Numbered from the stretch's first letter, positions 26,042 through 35,595 are shown. The stretch: DNA of 64,000 bases from Hydrogenovibrio sp. JE_KL2 (GCF_009296185.1 NZ_WBJR01000006.1:102875-166874); one strand, 5' to 3'. Notes: generated from the letters alone by a model not told the origin. Translations and numbers: made by a program.

Positions 26042-26728
26042 CTACTGGGGTTTGTAGTCTCGAGCACCAAATATATCAGTACCGATGCGCACTATGGTGG
26101 CGCCTTCAAGGATTGCGGCTTCCAAGTCGCCGGACATACCCATGGATAAAGTATCCAGCGTTTGATCTGGTAATTGTTGCTGTAGGGTTTCTAGCAGTTC
26201 TTTCATTTTCTTAAAGGGCTTGCGCTGTTCTTCCAACCCAGTTCGGGGAGACGGAATCGCCATCAAACCACGTAACGCAATGTTCGGCAATTGGGCAACT
26301 TCTTTTGCGACTGTCAGTAGTTCTGTCGGCGAGAAGCCGGATTTGGTTGCTTCATCATCAATATTGACTTCAAGCAGAAGCTTTAACGGTGGTAAATCCG
26401 CTGGTCTCTGTGCACTGAGACGTTGTGCGATTTTTAAACGATCCACACTGTGTACCATGCTGAAGTTCTCAGCAATAGGGCGCGTCTTGTTGGATTGAAT
26501 CGGGCCAATAAAGTGCCACTCCAAATCTGGACGAACCTCGATTTTTTCCAATGCTTCCTGAAGGTAGTTTTCACCAAAGCAAGTTTGTCCGGCTGCCGCT
26601 AGAGTGATGATGTCTTCTATCGGTTTGGTTTTGCTTACGGTCAGCAACGAAACATGGTGATCCGGGTCATGCTGACGGATTCTATCCAGTACTTGTTGAT
26701 AACGTTGTATCAGTTCAGGGTTCGACAT
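26042..26728 (-). CDS. yggS: PLP homeostasis protein (YggS/PLPBP)
   Basis: A 228-residue alanine-racemase-like TIM barrel that binds pyridoxal phosphate and balances B6 vitamers without known catalysis. Signatures are LLTVSKTKP (PLP lysine), FGENYLQEA, WHFIGPIQSNKTR, VNIDDEATKSGF and SMGMSGDLEAAI. It converges on the glutamate-synthase-like gene with 12 bases between the stops. It is separated from its usual partners proC and yggT. Confidence 0.95.
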   Translation of the reverse strand: MSNPELIQRYQQVLDRIRQHDPDHHVSLLTVSKTKPIEDIITLAAAGQTCFGENYLQEALEKIEVRPDLEWHFIGPIQSNKTRPIAENFSMVHSVDRLKIAQRLSAQRPADLPPLKLLLEVNIDDEATKSGFSPTELLTVAKEVAQLPNIALRGLMAIPSPRTGLEEQRKPFKKMKELLETLQQQLPDQTLDTLSMGMSGDLEAAILEGATIVRIGTDIFGARDYKPQ

Positions 26729-26823
26729 GGAAACGACTCTTTAACATTAAAATTCATTATTTGGACATTATACAAGGGTTAGAATGAGGGTGTCACAGAT
26801 GAAAATCAAGATGGCGAGAGCAT

Positions 26824-27624
26824 ATGCATATGAAAAAAATACAGTCGAGTGATATTAGTTACCCTTACGAAGAAAAGATTGAGCGTGAGGAGTACGAGAA
26901 GATCAAACAAAGCCTTCAAATAGAGCTTTTGAAGTTGCAGCACTGGATGAGACAAGAAGGTAAACGTCTCATTGTGTTGTTTGAAGGTCGAGATGCCGCC
27001 GGGAAAGGGGGAACCATCAAGCGCTTTATGGAGCATTTGAATCCTCGTGGCGCCCGAGTTGTGGCATTGGAAAAACCAACGGAGACCGAAGAAGGTCAGT
27101 GGTATTTTCAGCGATACATTGAACATTTTCCAACCGCCGGTGAGATGGTGTTTTTTGACCGCTCCTGGTACAACCGTGCTGGTGTAGAACGCGTGATGGG
27201 TTTTTGTACGCCATTGGAATTCACCCGTTTCATGCATCAAGCGCCTGAATTTGAGCGCTTGCTTGTCGAAGATGGCATTGTGCTCATCAAACTTTGGTTT
27301 TCGGTCGGGCAGAAAGAACAGTTGAAACGTTTCAAGGAGCGTAAACACGATCCTTTGAAACAGTGGAAGCTAAGCCCGATTGATTTGGCGTCTTTGGACA
27401 GATGGGATGATTACACCCAAGCGAAAGAAGACATGTTTTTTCATACCAATACCGCCGATGCCCCTTGGACCGTCATCAAATCAAATGATAAGAAACGCGC
27501 ACGCCTGGAAGCCATGCGTTATGTGTTGAATCATTTTGATTATGCTGAGAAAGATTCAAAAGTTGTCGGTGAAGTAGATCCCCTTATCGTCACCAGCGGC
27601 GAAGCAATTTTTACCGATGATTGA
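26824..27624 (+). CDS. ppk2: polyphosphate kinase 2
   Basis: A 266-residue class I PPK2: transfers phosphate between polyphosphate and nucleotides, usually making NTP/NDP from polyphosphate. Signatures are Walker A FEGRDAAGKGG, the lid lysine-rich region, Walker B FFDRSWYNRAGVERVMGFC, and the C-terminal DRWDDYTQAKEDMF. The size fits the single-domain form. An 88-residue protein follows 40 bases later and probably shares the transcript. Confidence 0.93.
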   Translation: MHMKKIQSSDISYPYEEKIEREEYEKIKQSLQIELLKLQHWMRQEGKRLIVLFEGRDAAGKGGTIKRFMEHLNPRGARVVALEKPTETEEGQWYFQRYIEHFPTAGEMVFFDRSWYNRAGVERVMGFCTPLEFTRFMHQAPEFERLLVEDGIVLIKLWFSVGQKEQLKRFKERKHDPLKQWKLSPIDLASLDRWDDYTQAKEDMFFHTNTADAPWTVIKSNDKKRARLEAMRYVLNHFDYAEKDSKVVGEVDPLIVTSGEAIFTDD

Positions 27625-27664
27625 GGTGGATTGCAACACGCTTACAAAGGAATGAGGTGTAGAG

Positions 27665-27931
27665 ATGCATTACAAAAGACATGCGAAAGAAGTCGTCGGA
27701 CGCTTTAAAAGAATGTTGGAGCCGGAACAGGTTGACAGTATTTCGGAAGAACATTTCGAAGAACTGGAAACCTTAATTGCCGCAGCCCTCGGCGTAGTGG
27801 ATTCTCAATGCAAGCATGAGATTGCGCAAAAGGTCGCGTTGCTGGCAAAAGGTTTGAAGCATGAAGCCGAACATGTCGATACCCATTATCTTGAGGATAT
27901 GGATTTGACCGGTATTCTGAAGGACGACTGA
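27665..27931 (+). CDS. hypothetical protein of 88 residues
   Basis: A small, charged, helical, soluble protein starting MHYKRHAKEVVGRFKRMLEP. I do not recognise a family. A good GAGG lies 10 bases before the ATG and the gene follows ppk2, so a role with polyphosphate metabolism or energy stress is possible but unsupported. Several histidines in KHEAEHVDTHYLEDM might bind metal. Confidence 0.7.
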   Translation: MHYKRHAKEVVGRFKRMLEPEQVDSISEEHFEELETLIAAALGVVDSQCKHEIAQKVALLAKGLKHEAEHVDTHYLEDMDLTGILKDD

Positions 27932-27944
27932 AAAACAGGCAAAA

Positions 27945-27972
27945 AAAAGCCCTCAATATGCGGGAGGGCTAA
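27945..27972 (-). terminator. hairpin reading as a minus-strand terminator
   Basis: AGCCCTC and GGAGGGCT pair around a short loop, and on the minus strand the stem runs into eight T. It could be a second stop for the minus-strand gene ending at 28144, or a bidirectional stop for the 88-residue gene. Confidence 0.6.
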
Positions 27973-27975
27973 ACT

Positions 27976-28008
27976 AAGGAGGTGTAAACATGAAAATACA
28001 TGTTTAGA
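27976..28008 (+). other. perfect ribosome site before a five-codon ORF
   Basis: AAGGAGGT, the full anti-16S match, stands six bases before ATG AAA ATA CAT GTT TAG, which is also inside the inverted repeat AACATG-AAAATA-CATGTT. No plus-strand gene follows, so this is not an obvious leader peptide. The 212 bases between 27931 and 28144 otherwise hold two minus-strand terminators. Confidence 0.35.
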
Positions 28009-28120
28009 CAAAGCCTCAACCTTGTCATGGGTTTATCATAACGCAATTATATTAGTGAGTTCTTATCCAACAGCGACAAGTGTTTAGCATTTCGCAGTAC
28101 CAAAAGCCGAATATAGCCGA

Positions 28121-28145
28121 AAACCCCGTATTGTCAGGGTTTATC
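28121..28145 (-). terminator. terminator of the 205-residue minus-strand gene
   Basis: Read on the minus strand, AAACCCTGACAATACGGGGTTTT forms a hairpin ending in T and begins at the gene's stop. Confidence 0.6.
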
Positions 28146-28761
28146 AAGAATTCGTTATGGATTCGTTAAGGGTTCTGAAGTCAATAATCTGCCAACGCTC
28201 TTGCCATGAAATCGTTGTTTGCCATTCCGATAATGCTGTGTCGATTTTGCCGTCAAAACATCCCGGTAATCCATTTTCAGAACAAAGTCGGTTGGGAATT
28301 TTCCAATCCTCTAACAGAGGGCAAGCGCCAATCGCTTCCGGCGGGAAATCTTCAAATAAAAACTTGGCGGGTTTGACGGTGAATGGAAAACTTTCAGTCG
28401 CTTCCAGTAGCGCAATAAACTTATTGTCCGGCGTGGCGGTTTGCGCAAAGTGCAGCAGGTTGGCAATATTAATATCAGATGCTAATAAAAGCGTTGGGTC
28501 TTGCGTTGGCTCGGTTGCCAAGCATTCCTGAAAAATCTGCCAGGTTGGGGTGTCGATGTTGGATTGAATCGTGCCGTTACTTTCAATATCAATGGCAGAT
28601 GTCGACAGAAATTGCGCTTCACTACCTTGTTGGCGAAAAAGTGCCAGAGTATTGCCGTTAATATTGAGTTGAAACCCGAAGGGAAGCGGCGTTGCATCAT
28701 CCAACCCGACGCGGGTAAGCCAATAGCCGCCAGTTTGTTCGGTTTGGTTAAGAAAACGCAT
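28144..28761 (-). CDS. hypothetical protein downstream of pyrC'
   Basis: A 205-residue soluble protein I cannot name. The C-terminal third is the most motif-like: PAKFLFEDFPPEAIGACPLL, then EDWKIPNRLCSENG and LPGCFDGKID, with three cysteines. This region faintly resembles the ends of some ferredoxin-reductase-like electron-transfer proteins, but no flavin or Fe-S site is evident. It lies 50 bases after pyrC' on the same strand. A copy of the dispersed repeat is embedded in its coding sequence and encodes TPTWQIF. Confidence 0.75.
   Translation of the reverse strand: MRFLNQTEQTGGYWLTRVGLDDATPLPFGFQLNINGNTLALFRQQGSEAQFLSTSAIDIESNGTIQSNIDTPTWQIFQECLATEPTQDPTLLLASDINIANLLHFAQTATPDNKFIALLEATESFPFTVKPAKFLFEDFPPEAIGACPLLEDWKIPNRLCSENGLPGCFDGKIDTALSEWQTTISWQERWQIIDFRTLNESITNS
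28531..28552. repeat. dispersed 20-base repeat inside a gene
   Basis: GAAAAATCTGCCAGGTTGGGG on the plus strand, 20 of 20 to the consensus core. On the coding (minus) strand it is read ACC CCA ACC TGG CAG ATT TTT. Confidence 0.85.
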
Positions 28762-28811
28762 GACCTTATCGGAGCTCTTAGACTTAAAACCGGTGAAACG
28801 CTTGAAAGCGT

Positions 28812-30098
28812 TTACACCGGGTTATTCTGATAAACCGGGCGGCCTTGGAAGTAGGTCGCTTCAATTTGCCCGTTGAATTCCCAGCCTTGGAAAGGTGAAT
28901 TATCCCCTCTACTGATCATTTCTTTGCGATCCAGCGTCCAGTTGGCTTCCGGGTCAAAGATGCAGAAGTCAGCCGAGTTTCCGGTTTCCAAGCTACCGTG
29001 ATGCAACCCTATGATATTGGCAGGGTGATTGGTGACTTTCGCCAAAGCTTGATTCAAATCCAATACGCCTTCATCAACCAGTTTTAAGGTCAAGGCAAGC
29101 AGGGTTTCCAAGCTGCTGATACCGGGTGCACTTTCGCCGAAAGGCAGTAGCTTGTCATCACGATCCAGCGGCGTATGATCACTGACGATGGCATCGATGA
29201 CACCCATCTTTAGACCGACACGCAGTGCCGCTTTGTCGTCATGGCTCCGTAGTGGAGGGGTGACGTGGAACAGCGAGTCAAAGTCCATGACATCATATTC
29301 AGTCAAATGCAGTTGGTGGGCGGCGACATCACAGGTTACCGGCAAGCCACGTTTCTTTGCATCGGCAATCATCTCGACAGAGCGAGCGGTAGAGATAAGT
29401 GAGAAGTGCGCACGAACGCCAGTTTCTTCAACCAAAATCAAGTCTCTAGCCAGCGCTGCGGTTTCTGCTGAAGCAGGGATTTCGGTCAGGCCTAAACGCG
29501 AGCTGACAACACCACTATGCGCAACCCCGTTATTTTTCAGGTTTTTATTTTCCGAACGCAGCATCAGTAAGATGTCGTTACTGGCGGCATAAGCCATGGC
29601 ATTTTTCAGCGTCAGCGAGTTTTGAATCGGTGAGTTGGCTTGGCTTAAGGCAATACAGCCGGCATTTTTCAGCGCCGCCATGTTTGATAGATACTGTCCG
29701 CCAAGTTCTTTGGTGATGGCACCGATAGGTAAGACAAATGCGGTTGCTGCTTGGCGTGCACGGCGTTGAATAAGTTCGGTGACAGCTTGCGAGTCGTTGA
29801 CCGGCATGGTGTCTGGCGGGCAGCAGATAGTGGTGATACCACCGGAAACCGCCGCTTTTGTTTCAGAAGCGATGGTGCCTTCGTAGTGACTGCCCGGCTC
29901 TGCAAGACGTGCTTGTAAATCCACCAAACCGGGGAAAAGCCATTTTCCGGTACCGTTGATAATGCGATCAGCTTCAAAGCCTTCAGGCGCGTCTTTACCA
30001 ATGCCAAGGATGCGACCTCTCGCCACATATAGATTGGTGACTTGGTCGATATCCTGTTGTGGGTCTAAGATTCGAATATTTTCAACCATCAATCTCAT
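28812..30098 (-). CDS. pyrC': dihydroorotase-like PyrC', probably non-catalytic
   Basis: A 428-residue class I dihydroorotase homolog. Active enzymes bind zinc with HxH in the segment PGLVDxHxHxRxPG; here it reads [14 protein letters not shown], so both histidines are gone. The downstream [11 protein letters not shown] region is kept. This is the state of the PyrC' (PyrX) subunit of Pseudomonas, which is inactive but needed for assembly of aspartate transcarbamoylase. The gene overlaps pyrB by 4 bases (ATGA), consistent with a stoichiometric complex. A working dihydroorotase should be elsewhere in the genome. Confidence 0.9.
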   Translation of the reverse strand: MRLMVENIRILDPQQDIDQVTNLYVARGRILGIGKDAPEGFEADRIINGTGKWLFPGLVDLQARLAEPGSHYEGTIASETKAAVSGGITTICCPPDTMPVNDSQAVTELIQRRARQAATAFVLPIGAITKELGGQYLSNMAALKNAGCIALSQANSPIQNSLTLKNAMAYAASNDILLMLRSENKNLKNNGVAHSGVVSSRLGLTEIPASAETAALARDLILVEETGVRAHFSLISTARSVEMIADAKKRGLPVTCDVAAHQLHLTEYDVMDFDSLFHVTPPLRSHDDKAALRVGLKMGVIDAIVSDHTPLDRDDKLLPFGESAPGISSLETLLALTLKLVDEGVLDLNQALAKVTNHPANIIGLHHGSLETGNSADFCIFDPEANWTLDRKEMISRGDNSPFQGWEFNGQIEATYFQGRPVYQNNPV

Positions 30099-31120
30099 TC
30101 TGAAGTCTCCATCATGTTGAGGTCTAACAGGGCTTGTCGCTTTTCTTCTTGAAGTTCCTGTGCATTGCGGAAGATGATGGACATCACCGCCATTCGTACC
30201 GCAATACCGTAGGTGACTTGTTCAAGGATAACGGACTGTTCGCCGTCGGCAACTTCCGAGTCTATTTCTACACCACGGTTGATTGGCCCCGGGTGCATGA
30301 CGATGGCATCAGGTTTGGCGTAGGCCAAGCGTTCTTTGGTAAGGCCATAGAGGTTGAAGAATTCTTTTTCACTTGGCAGTAAGGCGCTTTTCATGCGCTC
30401 ATTTTGCAGGCGAACGTTGATGACGACATCAACCCCTTCCAGTCCTTCTTCGACATTGTCATAAACATGGATGCCAAGCGCTTCTGGGTGAGACGGCAGC
30501 AGGGTTTTTGGTCCGATTACACGTATTTCACGTGCCTCAAGAATACTGAGCGCCTGGATTTGTGAGCGTACCACGCGAGAGTGCTGTACATCGCCGATAA
30601 TCGCCACTTTCAGGTCGAAAATGTCGCCTTTGTGTTTGCGGATGGTAAAGACATCCAACATCGCTTGGGTCGGGTGAGCGTGTTGTCCGTCGCCGGCGTT
30701 CACAACATGCACATGAGGGGCGACATGCTTGGCAATAAAGTGCGCGGCACCGCTCTCGCTGTGTCTGACTACGAACATATCCGCCAACATGGCTTCCAGA
30801 TTCCATAAGGTATCCAGCAGTGTTTCGCCTTTTTTGGTGGACGAGGTTTCGATGTTGAGGTTGACGACATCGGCAGACAGACGTTTTTCGGCAATTTCGA
30901 AAGTGGTCAGGGTGCGGGTGCTTGGCTCGAAAAACAGGTTCATGATTGCTTTACCATGAAGCGTGTCGAGCTTGTTGATTTCGCCGGTCAGCGGGTCAAT
31001 GAAGCTTTCGGCAACATCGAGGATTTCGGTTAGATGATGATGTTTAAGTCCTTCCAGCGTCAGGAAATGACGCAGTTTCCCTTTTTCATTAAGCTGAATG
31101 TTGGGCGTAGAAAGTCTCAT
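30095..31120 (-). CDS. pyrB: aspartate carbamoyltransferase catalytic subunit
   Basis: Condenses carbamoyl phosphate and aspartate in the first committed step of pyrimidine synthesis. Signatures are the carbamoyl phosphate loop FEPSTRT, the second-subunit segment [33 protein letters not shown] and [12 protein letters not shown]. The 341-residue length, with an N-terminal extension, fits the class that forms a dodecamer with PyrC'. The order yqgE-ruvX-pyrB-pyrC' matches Pseudomonas, except that pyrR is missing between ruvX and pyrB. Confidence 0.96.
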   Translation of the reverse strand: MRLSTPNIQLNEKGKLRHFLTLEGLKHHHLTEILDVAESFIDPLTGEINKLDTLHGKAIMNLFFEPSTRTLTTFEIAEKRLSADVVNLNIETSSTKKGETLLDTLWNLEAMLADMFVVRHSESGAAHFIAKHVAPHVHVVNAGDGQHAHPTQAMLDVFTIRKHKGDIFDLKVAIIGDVQHSRVVRSQIQALSILEAREIRVIGPKTLLPSHPEALGIHVYDNVEEGLEGVDVVINVRLQNERMKSALLPSEKEFFNLYGLTKERLAYAKPDAIVMHPGPINRGVEIDSEVADGEQSVILEQVTYGIAVRMAVMSIIFRNAQELQEEKRQALLDLNMMETSE

Positions 31121-31145
31121 GGAAGCTCCTCTAAACGATGTCTAC

Positions 31146-31168
31146 CAAAAATCTGCCAGGTTGGGGTG
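31146..31168. repeat. dispersed 20-base repeat, single copy between ruvX and pyrB
   Basis: AAAAATCTGCCAGGTTGGGG on the plus strand in the 73-base gap where Pseudomonas carries pyrR. No inverted partner. Confidence 0.85.
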
Positions 31169-31193
31169 TAAAATTGTGCTTATTGTACGTCTT

Positions 31194-31634
31194 TTATTCG
31201 CTGAGGTCAGCGTGATTTTTGACTGACTCCAGCCAATTTTCCAAAATAATTTGTGCGGCATGGTCGTCGATATTCTGTTTGGCATGTTTGCGACGTTTTT
31301 CCGCTTCGACAGAGCTGAGTTGCTCTTCGATAAAAAATACCGGGGTGTTATAACGTCCGCTTAAGCGTTGACCGAACTTGCGCGCGGGCTGTGTCAAGGC
31401 TTGCTCTTCGCCATTCAAGCGCATCGGTAATCCGACGACGATGGCAACGGGTTTCCATTGCTCAAAAATTTGGGTAATCGCCTCCCAGTCCGGTTTACCA
31501 TCTTGGCTGTTGACGATAGTGAGCGGGCTGGCAGTGGCGGTAATGGTTTGTCCGACAGCAACGCCAATGCGTCTAAGACCGAAGTCGAACCCGAGAACCT
31601 GTCCTTCGATAGGTTTGGAGGCAGGTGAGGTCAT
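31194..31634 (-). CDS. ruvX: Holliday-junction resolvase-like / pre-16S rRNA nuclease YqgF
   Basis: RNase H-fold nuclease that trims the 5' end of pre-16S rRNA. The start GQVLGFDFGLRRIGVAVGQ carries the first catalytic Asp, IVVGLPMRLNGEE the second strand, and FFIEEQLSSVEAEKRR and IDDHAAQIILENWL the remaining acids. The frame is open to 31724, but the family N-terminus begins just before GQVLGFDFG, so the ATG at 31634, one base after the yqgE stop, is chosen. Confidence 0.93.
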   Translation of the reverse strand: MTSPASKPIEGQVLGFDFGLRRIGVAVGQTITATASPLTIVNSQDGKPDWEAITQIFEQWKPVAIVVGLPMRLNGEEQALTQPARKFGQRLSGRYNTPVFFIEEQLSSVEAEKRRKHAKQNIDDHAAQIILENWLESVKNHADLSE

Positions 31635-31635
31635 G

Positions 31636-32202
31636 TCAGTCGTGCCCCGCGTCGCTGCTGAGGTTTTCCGGTGAAACGCCAAGTGTTCCCATCGCGACTT
31701 CCCAGCGGGATTCAACCGGAACATCGAATAACAAGGATTCGTTGTAGGGAATGGTCAGCCAGCTATTGTCTTGAATTTCCTGTTGCAACTGGCCTTTTTC
31801 CCAACCGGCAAACCCGAGGCATGTCAGAAATTTTTCCGGGCCGGTTCCGTCGGCAATGGCTTTTAAGAGATCTTCGGAAACGGTCATGGACAACCCATCT
31901 TGCAATGCCATGGATTTTTGCCAGCAGTCTTCGCTCTTGTGAAGGATAAAACCATGCTCAACATCCACAGGACCACCGATTAAAACCGGCTCTTCAAGCA
32001 TCGGTGAGTCTTTTTGGATTTCCAGTTTGAAGTGTTCCAACAGCTGGGCGGTGGTCAGCTTATGCGGTAGGTTGATAACCAGTCCCATCGAACCATGCTG
32101 GTTATCTTCGACCATGTAAATGACCGTTCTCTCGAACCAGGTGTTCTCCAAAGAAGGCATGGCTATGAGAATTTGGTGTTGGAAAGAAGTGAGAGAAGTC
32201 AT
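31636..32202 (-). CDS. yqgE: YqgE/AlgH family protein
   Basis: A 188-residue UPF0301 protein with the family opening HQILIAMPSLENTWFERTVIYMVEDNQHGSMGLVINLP and the LIGGPVDVEHGFILH segment. Biochemical function unknown; in Pseudomonas the homolog AlgH is named for an effect on alginate production. It is nearly always next to ruvX, as here. Confidence 0.93.
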   Translation of the reverse strand: MTSLTSFQHQILIAMPSLENTWFERTVIYMVEDNQHGSMGLVINLPHKLTTAQLLEHFKLEIQKDSPMLEEPVLIGGPVDVEHGFILHKSEDCWQKSMALQDGLSMTVSEDLLKAIADGTGPEKFLTCLGFAGWEKGQLQQEIQDNSWLTIPYNESLLFDVPVESRWEVAMGTLGVSPENLSSDAGHD

Positions 32203-32265
32203 AACGGCATTATAACAATTTTGTTTTCATTCTCCTCGGAAAAGCGATTCCGAGGTTAAGCTCTG

Positions 32266-33294
32266 CTATTGCGCCTTGTTTTCCATCAAGGTCAGATAGG
32301 GTTTCATGGCATCTGTGATAATTTCATTCCCCTTGTCGTCGACCAGATAGGCTTTGGTAATGCCCATTTGTTTGGCGATTTTTTCCCAACGTTTAGGGCC
32401 GGCAACCATTAAGGCTGTTGAAGCTGTGTCAGCCGTGGTGGCGTCCTTGTCGATGACCGTGACAGACAAAAAGTGTTCTTCAGGATAACCGGTAGTCGGG
32501 TCAAGAATATGCGCATAGGTTTTGCCCTTCCATGTGAAGTAACGTTCATAGGTGCCGGAGGTCACTATGCTTTCATCACCCGAAAGTTTGACCATACCCA
32601 TAACGTTTTTCGGATTTTTAGGGTCTTGCACGCCGATTCTCCAGGCATGACCGTCTTTAGTACCGATAATGCGCATGTCACCGCCTATGTTGACAATGGC
32701 GTTTTCAATGCCTGCCGATTTCAGGGTGTTGATGGCTCTATCGAGTGCTAGGCCTTTGGCGTTACCACCAAAATCGAGTTTGACATTTGCGTTGGTGCTG
32801 GACAGTTTGTCGCCATCGAAATGAATATCGGCAATCGAAGGGCGGCTTTTCAGCCAGGCGTTGATTTTGTCTTGTGGCGGTGGCGGCCCATGCCAGTCTT
32901 CGGATTCAAATCCCCAGAGTTTCAACAGGTTGCCAATGCCCGGATCAAACAAATAGTCGGATTCTTTGGAGAGGCGTTGGGATTTGACGATGAAAGCTTT
33001 GACACTTTCCGGTACAACAATGGATTGATGGTTGGCAATGGCATCATTGACCTTACTGAGCAGACCGCCTTTTTCCCAAGCATGCCATTCGCGGTTGAAG
33101 TGATTGAAATCGACTTCAATGGCATGGATCGCCGCCATGGCTTTATCTTTTGGGGTGTTGACGATTTCGATATGCACGGCAGTGCCGAACACATAGAATG
33201 TCTGGCGCACCACATCCTGTACTGAAGACGTGCCACAGGCGGTTAGCCAGAACGTCAGCAGCAACAGCAGTGGTAAGCGAAAAAGGCGAAACAT
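32266..33294 (-). CDS. apbE: FAD:protein FMN transferase, lipoprotein
   Basis: Attaches FMN covalently to threonine of exported flavoproteins such as NqrB/NqrC and RnfG/RnfD, outside the cytoplasmic membrane. A signal peptide ends in lipobox LTACG. The ApbE domain shows FDPGIGNLLKLWGF, the LDFGGNAKGLALDRA and NIGGDMRIIG segments and the metal-site region TADTASTALMVAG. It starts one base after gshB, an unusual partner, so it may only share the transcript. Confidence 0.93.
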   Translation of the reverse strand: MFRLFRLPLLLLLTFWLTACGTSSVQDVVRQTFYVFGTAVHIEIVNTPKDKAMAAIHAIEVDFNHFNREWHAWEKGGLLSKVNDAIANHQSIVVPESVKAFIVKSQRLSKESDYLFDPGIGNLLKLWGFESEDWHGPPPPQDKINAWLKSRPSIADIHFDGDKLSSTNANVKLDFGGNAKGLALDRAINTLKSAGIENAIVNIGGDMRIIGTKDGHAWRIGVQDPKNPKNVMGMVKLSGDESIVTSGTYERYFTWKGKTYAHILDPTTGYPEEHFLSVTVIDKDATTADTASTALMVAGPKRWEKIAKQMGITKAYLVDDKGNEIITDAMKPYLTLMENKAQ

Positions 33295-33295
33295 C

Positions 33296-34258
33296 TTAGT
33301 TGAGTAAGCCTTCTAGGTGATCGAATAGCGTGCCGGCGATATTGAGACGATATTGTTCATCGAGTTCACGGATGCAAGTCGGGCTGGTGACGTTGATTTC
33401 GGTAATGTAATCACCAATCACATCTAGACCGACAAAGTGAAGCTCTTTGGCTTGCAGGGTCGGGCGAATTTGTTCACACAACCAATAGTCGCGTTCGGAA
33501 AGCGCAATGCCTACTCCTGTGCCGCCAGCAGCAATATTGCCTCGGGTTTCGCCTTGTGCTGGGATGCGTGCAAGCGCATAAGGCACGGGTTCGCCATTGA
33601 CGAGCAGAATGCGCTTGTCGCCCTCGGAAATTTCGGGCAAATAAATTTGCGCCATAATATGGTGTTTGCCGTGTCCGGTCATGTTTTCGATAATGACGTT
33701 GATGTTCGGATCATCTTTTTTGACACGGAAAATGGAGGCGCCGCCCATGGCATCCAAAGGTTTTAGGATGGTGTCCTGATGGTCTTGGATGAAAGCTTTA
33801 ATTTTGTCCGCATTGGCAGAAACAATGGTTGGTGGAATACATTCCGGGAACCAGCTGGCGAAGAGTTTTTCATTGGCATCACGCAGTGATTGCGGCTTAT
33901 TGACGACCAATACCCCTTCGGCCTCCGCGAGCTCTAGCATGTGGGTGCTATAAAGATAGTCATTGTTGAACGGCGGGTCTTGGCGAATCAGGATGATGTT
34001 CAAATCACTCAAGGCAGTTTCAGCAGAAGCGCCGAAGCCAAAATACTGTGATGTTGTGTCGGACTTAGGCCTGTCCCAAACTTTCAACTCGGAAGTGGTG
34101 GCGAAAGGTTTGCCGTTTTTCAGATAAATATCCTGCGGTTCCATATAAAACAGAGCATAGCCTCGACGCTGCGCTTCAAGTAACATGGCAAACGAGCTGT
34201 CTTTATAGGGTTTGATCCCATCGATAGGATCCATGACAATGCCGAGTTTGATTTGCAT
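33296..34258 (-). CDS. gshB: glutathione synthetase
   Basis: ATP-grasp ligase joining gamma-glutamylcysteine and glycine. A 320-residue protein with MDPIDGIKPYKDSSFAMLLEAQ at the start, IRQDPPFNNDYLYSTHMLELAE, the ATP-grasp LKPLDAMGGASIF, GETRGNIAAGG and the C-terminal DVIGDYITEINVTSPTCIRE. It follows gshA by 14 bases, giving a complete glutathione pathway. Confidence 0.96.
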   Translation of the reverse strand: MQIKLGIVMDPIDGIKPYKDSSFAMLLEAQRRGYALFYMEPQDIYLKNGKPFATTSELKVWDRPKSDTTSQYFGFGASAETALSDLNIILIRQDPPFNNDYLYSTHMLELAEAEGVLVVNKPQSLRDANEKLFASWFPECIPPTIVSANADKIKAFIQDHQDTILKPLDAMGGASIFRVKKDDPNINVIIENMTGHGKHHIMAQIYLPEISEGDKRILLVNGEPVPYALARIPAQGETRGNIAAGGTGVGIALSERDYWLCEQIRPTLQAKELHFVGLDVIGDYITEINVTSPTCIRELDEQYRLNIAGTLFDHLEGLLN

Positions 34259-34272
34259 GAGGCGTTCCTTTC

Positions 34273-35595
34273 TTACGCTTCTAGAGAAGTGTCTTCAATA
34301 CGGGTTTGTCCGCTATTCTGTTTAGCGTCGGCAATCTCTCTAGCTGCCGCAATCAATGCCAATCGTGCGACCACGCCGTAGGCATAGAAGCGATTCGGGG
34401 TGGCATCACAATCTTTCGATTGGTCTGGTGACACCAGAGACCCTTCAAATGAAAGTGGCTCGAAATGCATGCCTGGAGAATTCAGGTTATCGGTTGCAGT
34501 TTTACCGGTGTGAACGCGATAGAACCCGCCGACCACTTGGTTGTGAATCATGTAAACCACCGGCTCGGCGACTGCGCCTTCCCAGGTCTCATGGGTGTAG
34601 ACGCCTTCTTGAACCAGCATTTGTTCCGATACCAAGCCTTCTTTAGCAGACGCCATTTTGTTGCGTTGCTTGCGGTTGAGGTTGAGGATGTCTTCCGGGT
34701 CTTTTACCGACATAATCGCCATGCCGTAAGTACCACTATCGGACTTGACGATGGCAAACGGTTTACAGCTGATATCATGCTGTTCGTAGTGTTTTTGAGT
34801 GGTCTCAAGCACGTTGTTGACGGCTTGGGCAAGATTTTCCAAGCCAGTACGCTCTTTGAAGTTGATAGGACCACATTGCAAAGAAAGTGGGCTAATCAAC
34901 CAAGGGTCAATCTCAATCAATTCGGCAAACTCTTCCGCCACGTTTTGATAATGGGTGAAGTGGTGCGTTTTGTAACGATTTGCCCAGCCCAAATCCAGTG
35001 GTGGTAACAAGGTTTGGTCGATGTTTTCCAAAATTTCAGGGCGACCTGCGGACAAATCATTGTTCAGCAACACCGCACACGGGAAGAAGTCATCCACACC
35101 CACACGTTCACCTTGGCGTTTGATAGGCTTGATCGTCAGCACTTTACCGGAAGGTAATTCGATTTTCGTGGTTTCGGTGATTTCCGGATTGATAGTGCCG
35201 ATGTGCACTTCATAACCGGCTAGCGTCACAATCTCCTGCAAGGTGCAAAGGTTTTCCAGATAGAAAGTGTTACGCGTATGATTTTCCGGAATGATGAGTA
35301 CACCATCGGTAATTGGGCAGGCTTGAGTCACAGCACTTTGTGCGGCTTGAATCGCCAAAGGTTTCAAGTCAGGGTGCAGGTTATTAAATCCGGCAGGAAA
35401 CAGATTGGTGTCCACTGGCGCAAGCTTGTAGCCAGCATTTCGTAAATCGACAGATGCATAGAAAGGCGCAGGCGTTTTTTTGAACTGCTTTCTGAACCAA
35501 CATTCAATATCCGCTTGGTGACTCAATAAAAGGGATTCCAACTTGTGTAGTGGACCGCTTAGAGCAGTCTGTAAATGAGGGACTTGTGAGTTCAT
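34273..35595 (-). CDS. gshA: glutamate-cysteine ligase, Acidithiobacillus ferrooxidans type
   Basis: First step of glutathione synthesis. The protein belongs to the GshA family first noted in A. ferrooxidans rather than to the enteric or plant-type enzymes: YASVDLRNAGYKLAPVDTNLFPAGFNNL near the N-terminus and VKSDSGTYGMAIMSV and YMIHNQVVGGFYRVH later. The frame is open to 35682 but the ATG at 35595, preceded by AGAGAA, matches the family start MNSQVPHLQ. This type is common in sulfur oxidisers and beta/gammaproteobacteria. Confidence 0.92.
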   Translation of the reverse strand: MNSQVPHLQTALSGPLHKLESLLLSHQADIECWFRKQFKKTPAPFYASVDLRNAGYKLAPVDTNLFPAGFNNLHPDLKPLAIQAAQSAVTQACPITDGVLIIPENHTRNTFYLENLCTLQEIVTLAGYEVHIGTINPEITETTKIELPSGKVLTIKPIKRQGERVGVDDFFPCAVLLNNDLSAGRPEILENIDQTLLPPLDLGWANRYKTHHFTHYQNVAEEFAELIEIDPWLISPLSLQCGPINFKERTGLENLAQAVNNVLETTQKHYEQHDISCKPFAIVKSDSGTYGMAIMSVKDPEDILNLNRKQRNKMASAKEGLVSEQMLVQEGVYTHETWEGAVAEPVVYMIHNQVVGGFYRVHTGKTATDNLNSPGMHFEPLSFEGSLVSPDQSKDCDATPNRFYAYGVVARLALIAAAREIADAKQNSGQTRIEDTSLEA

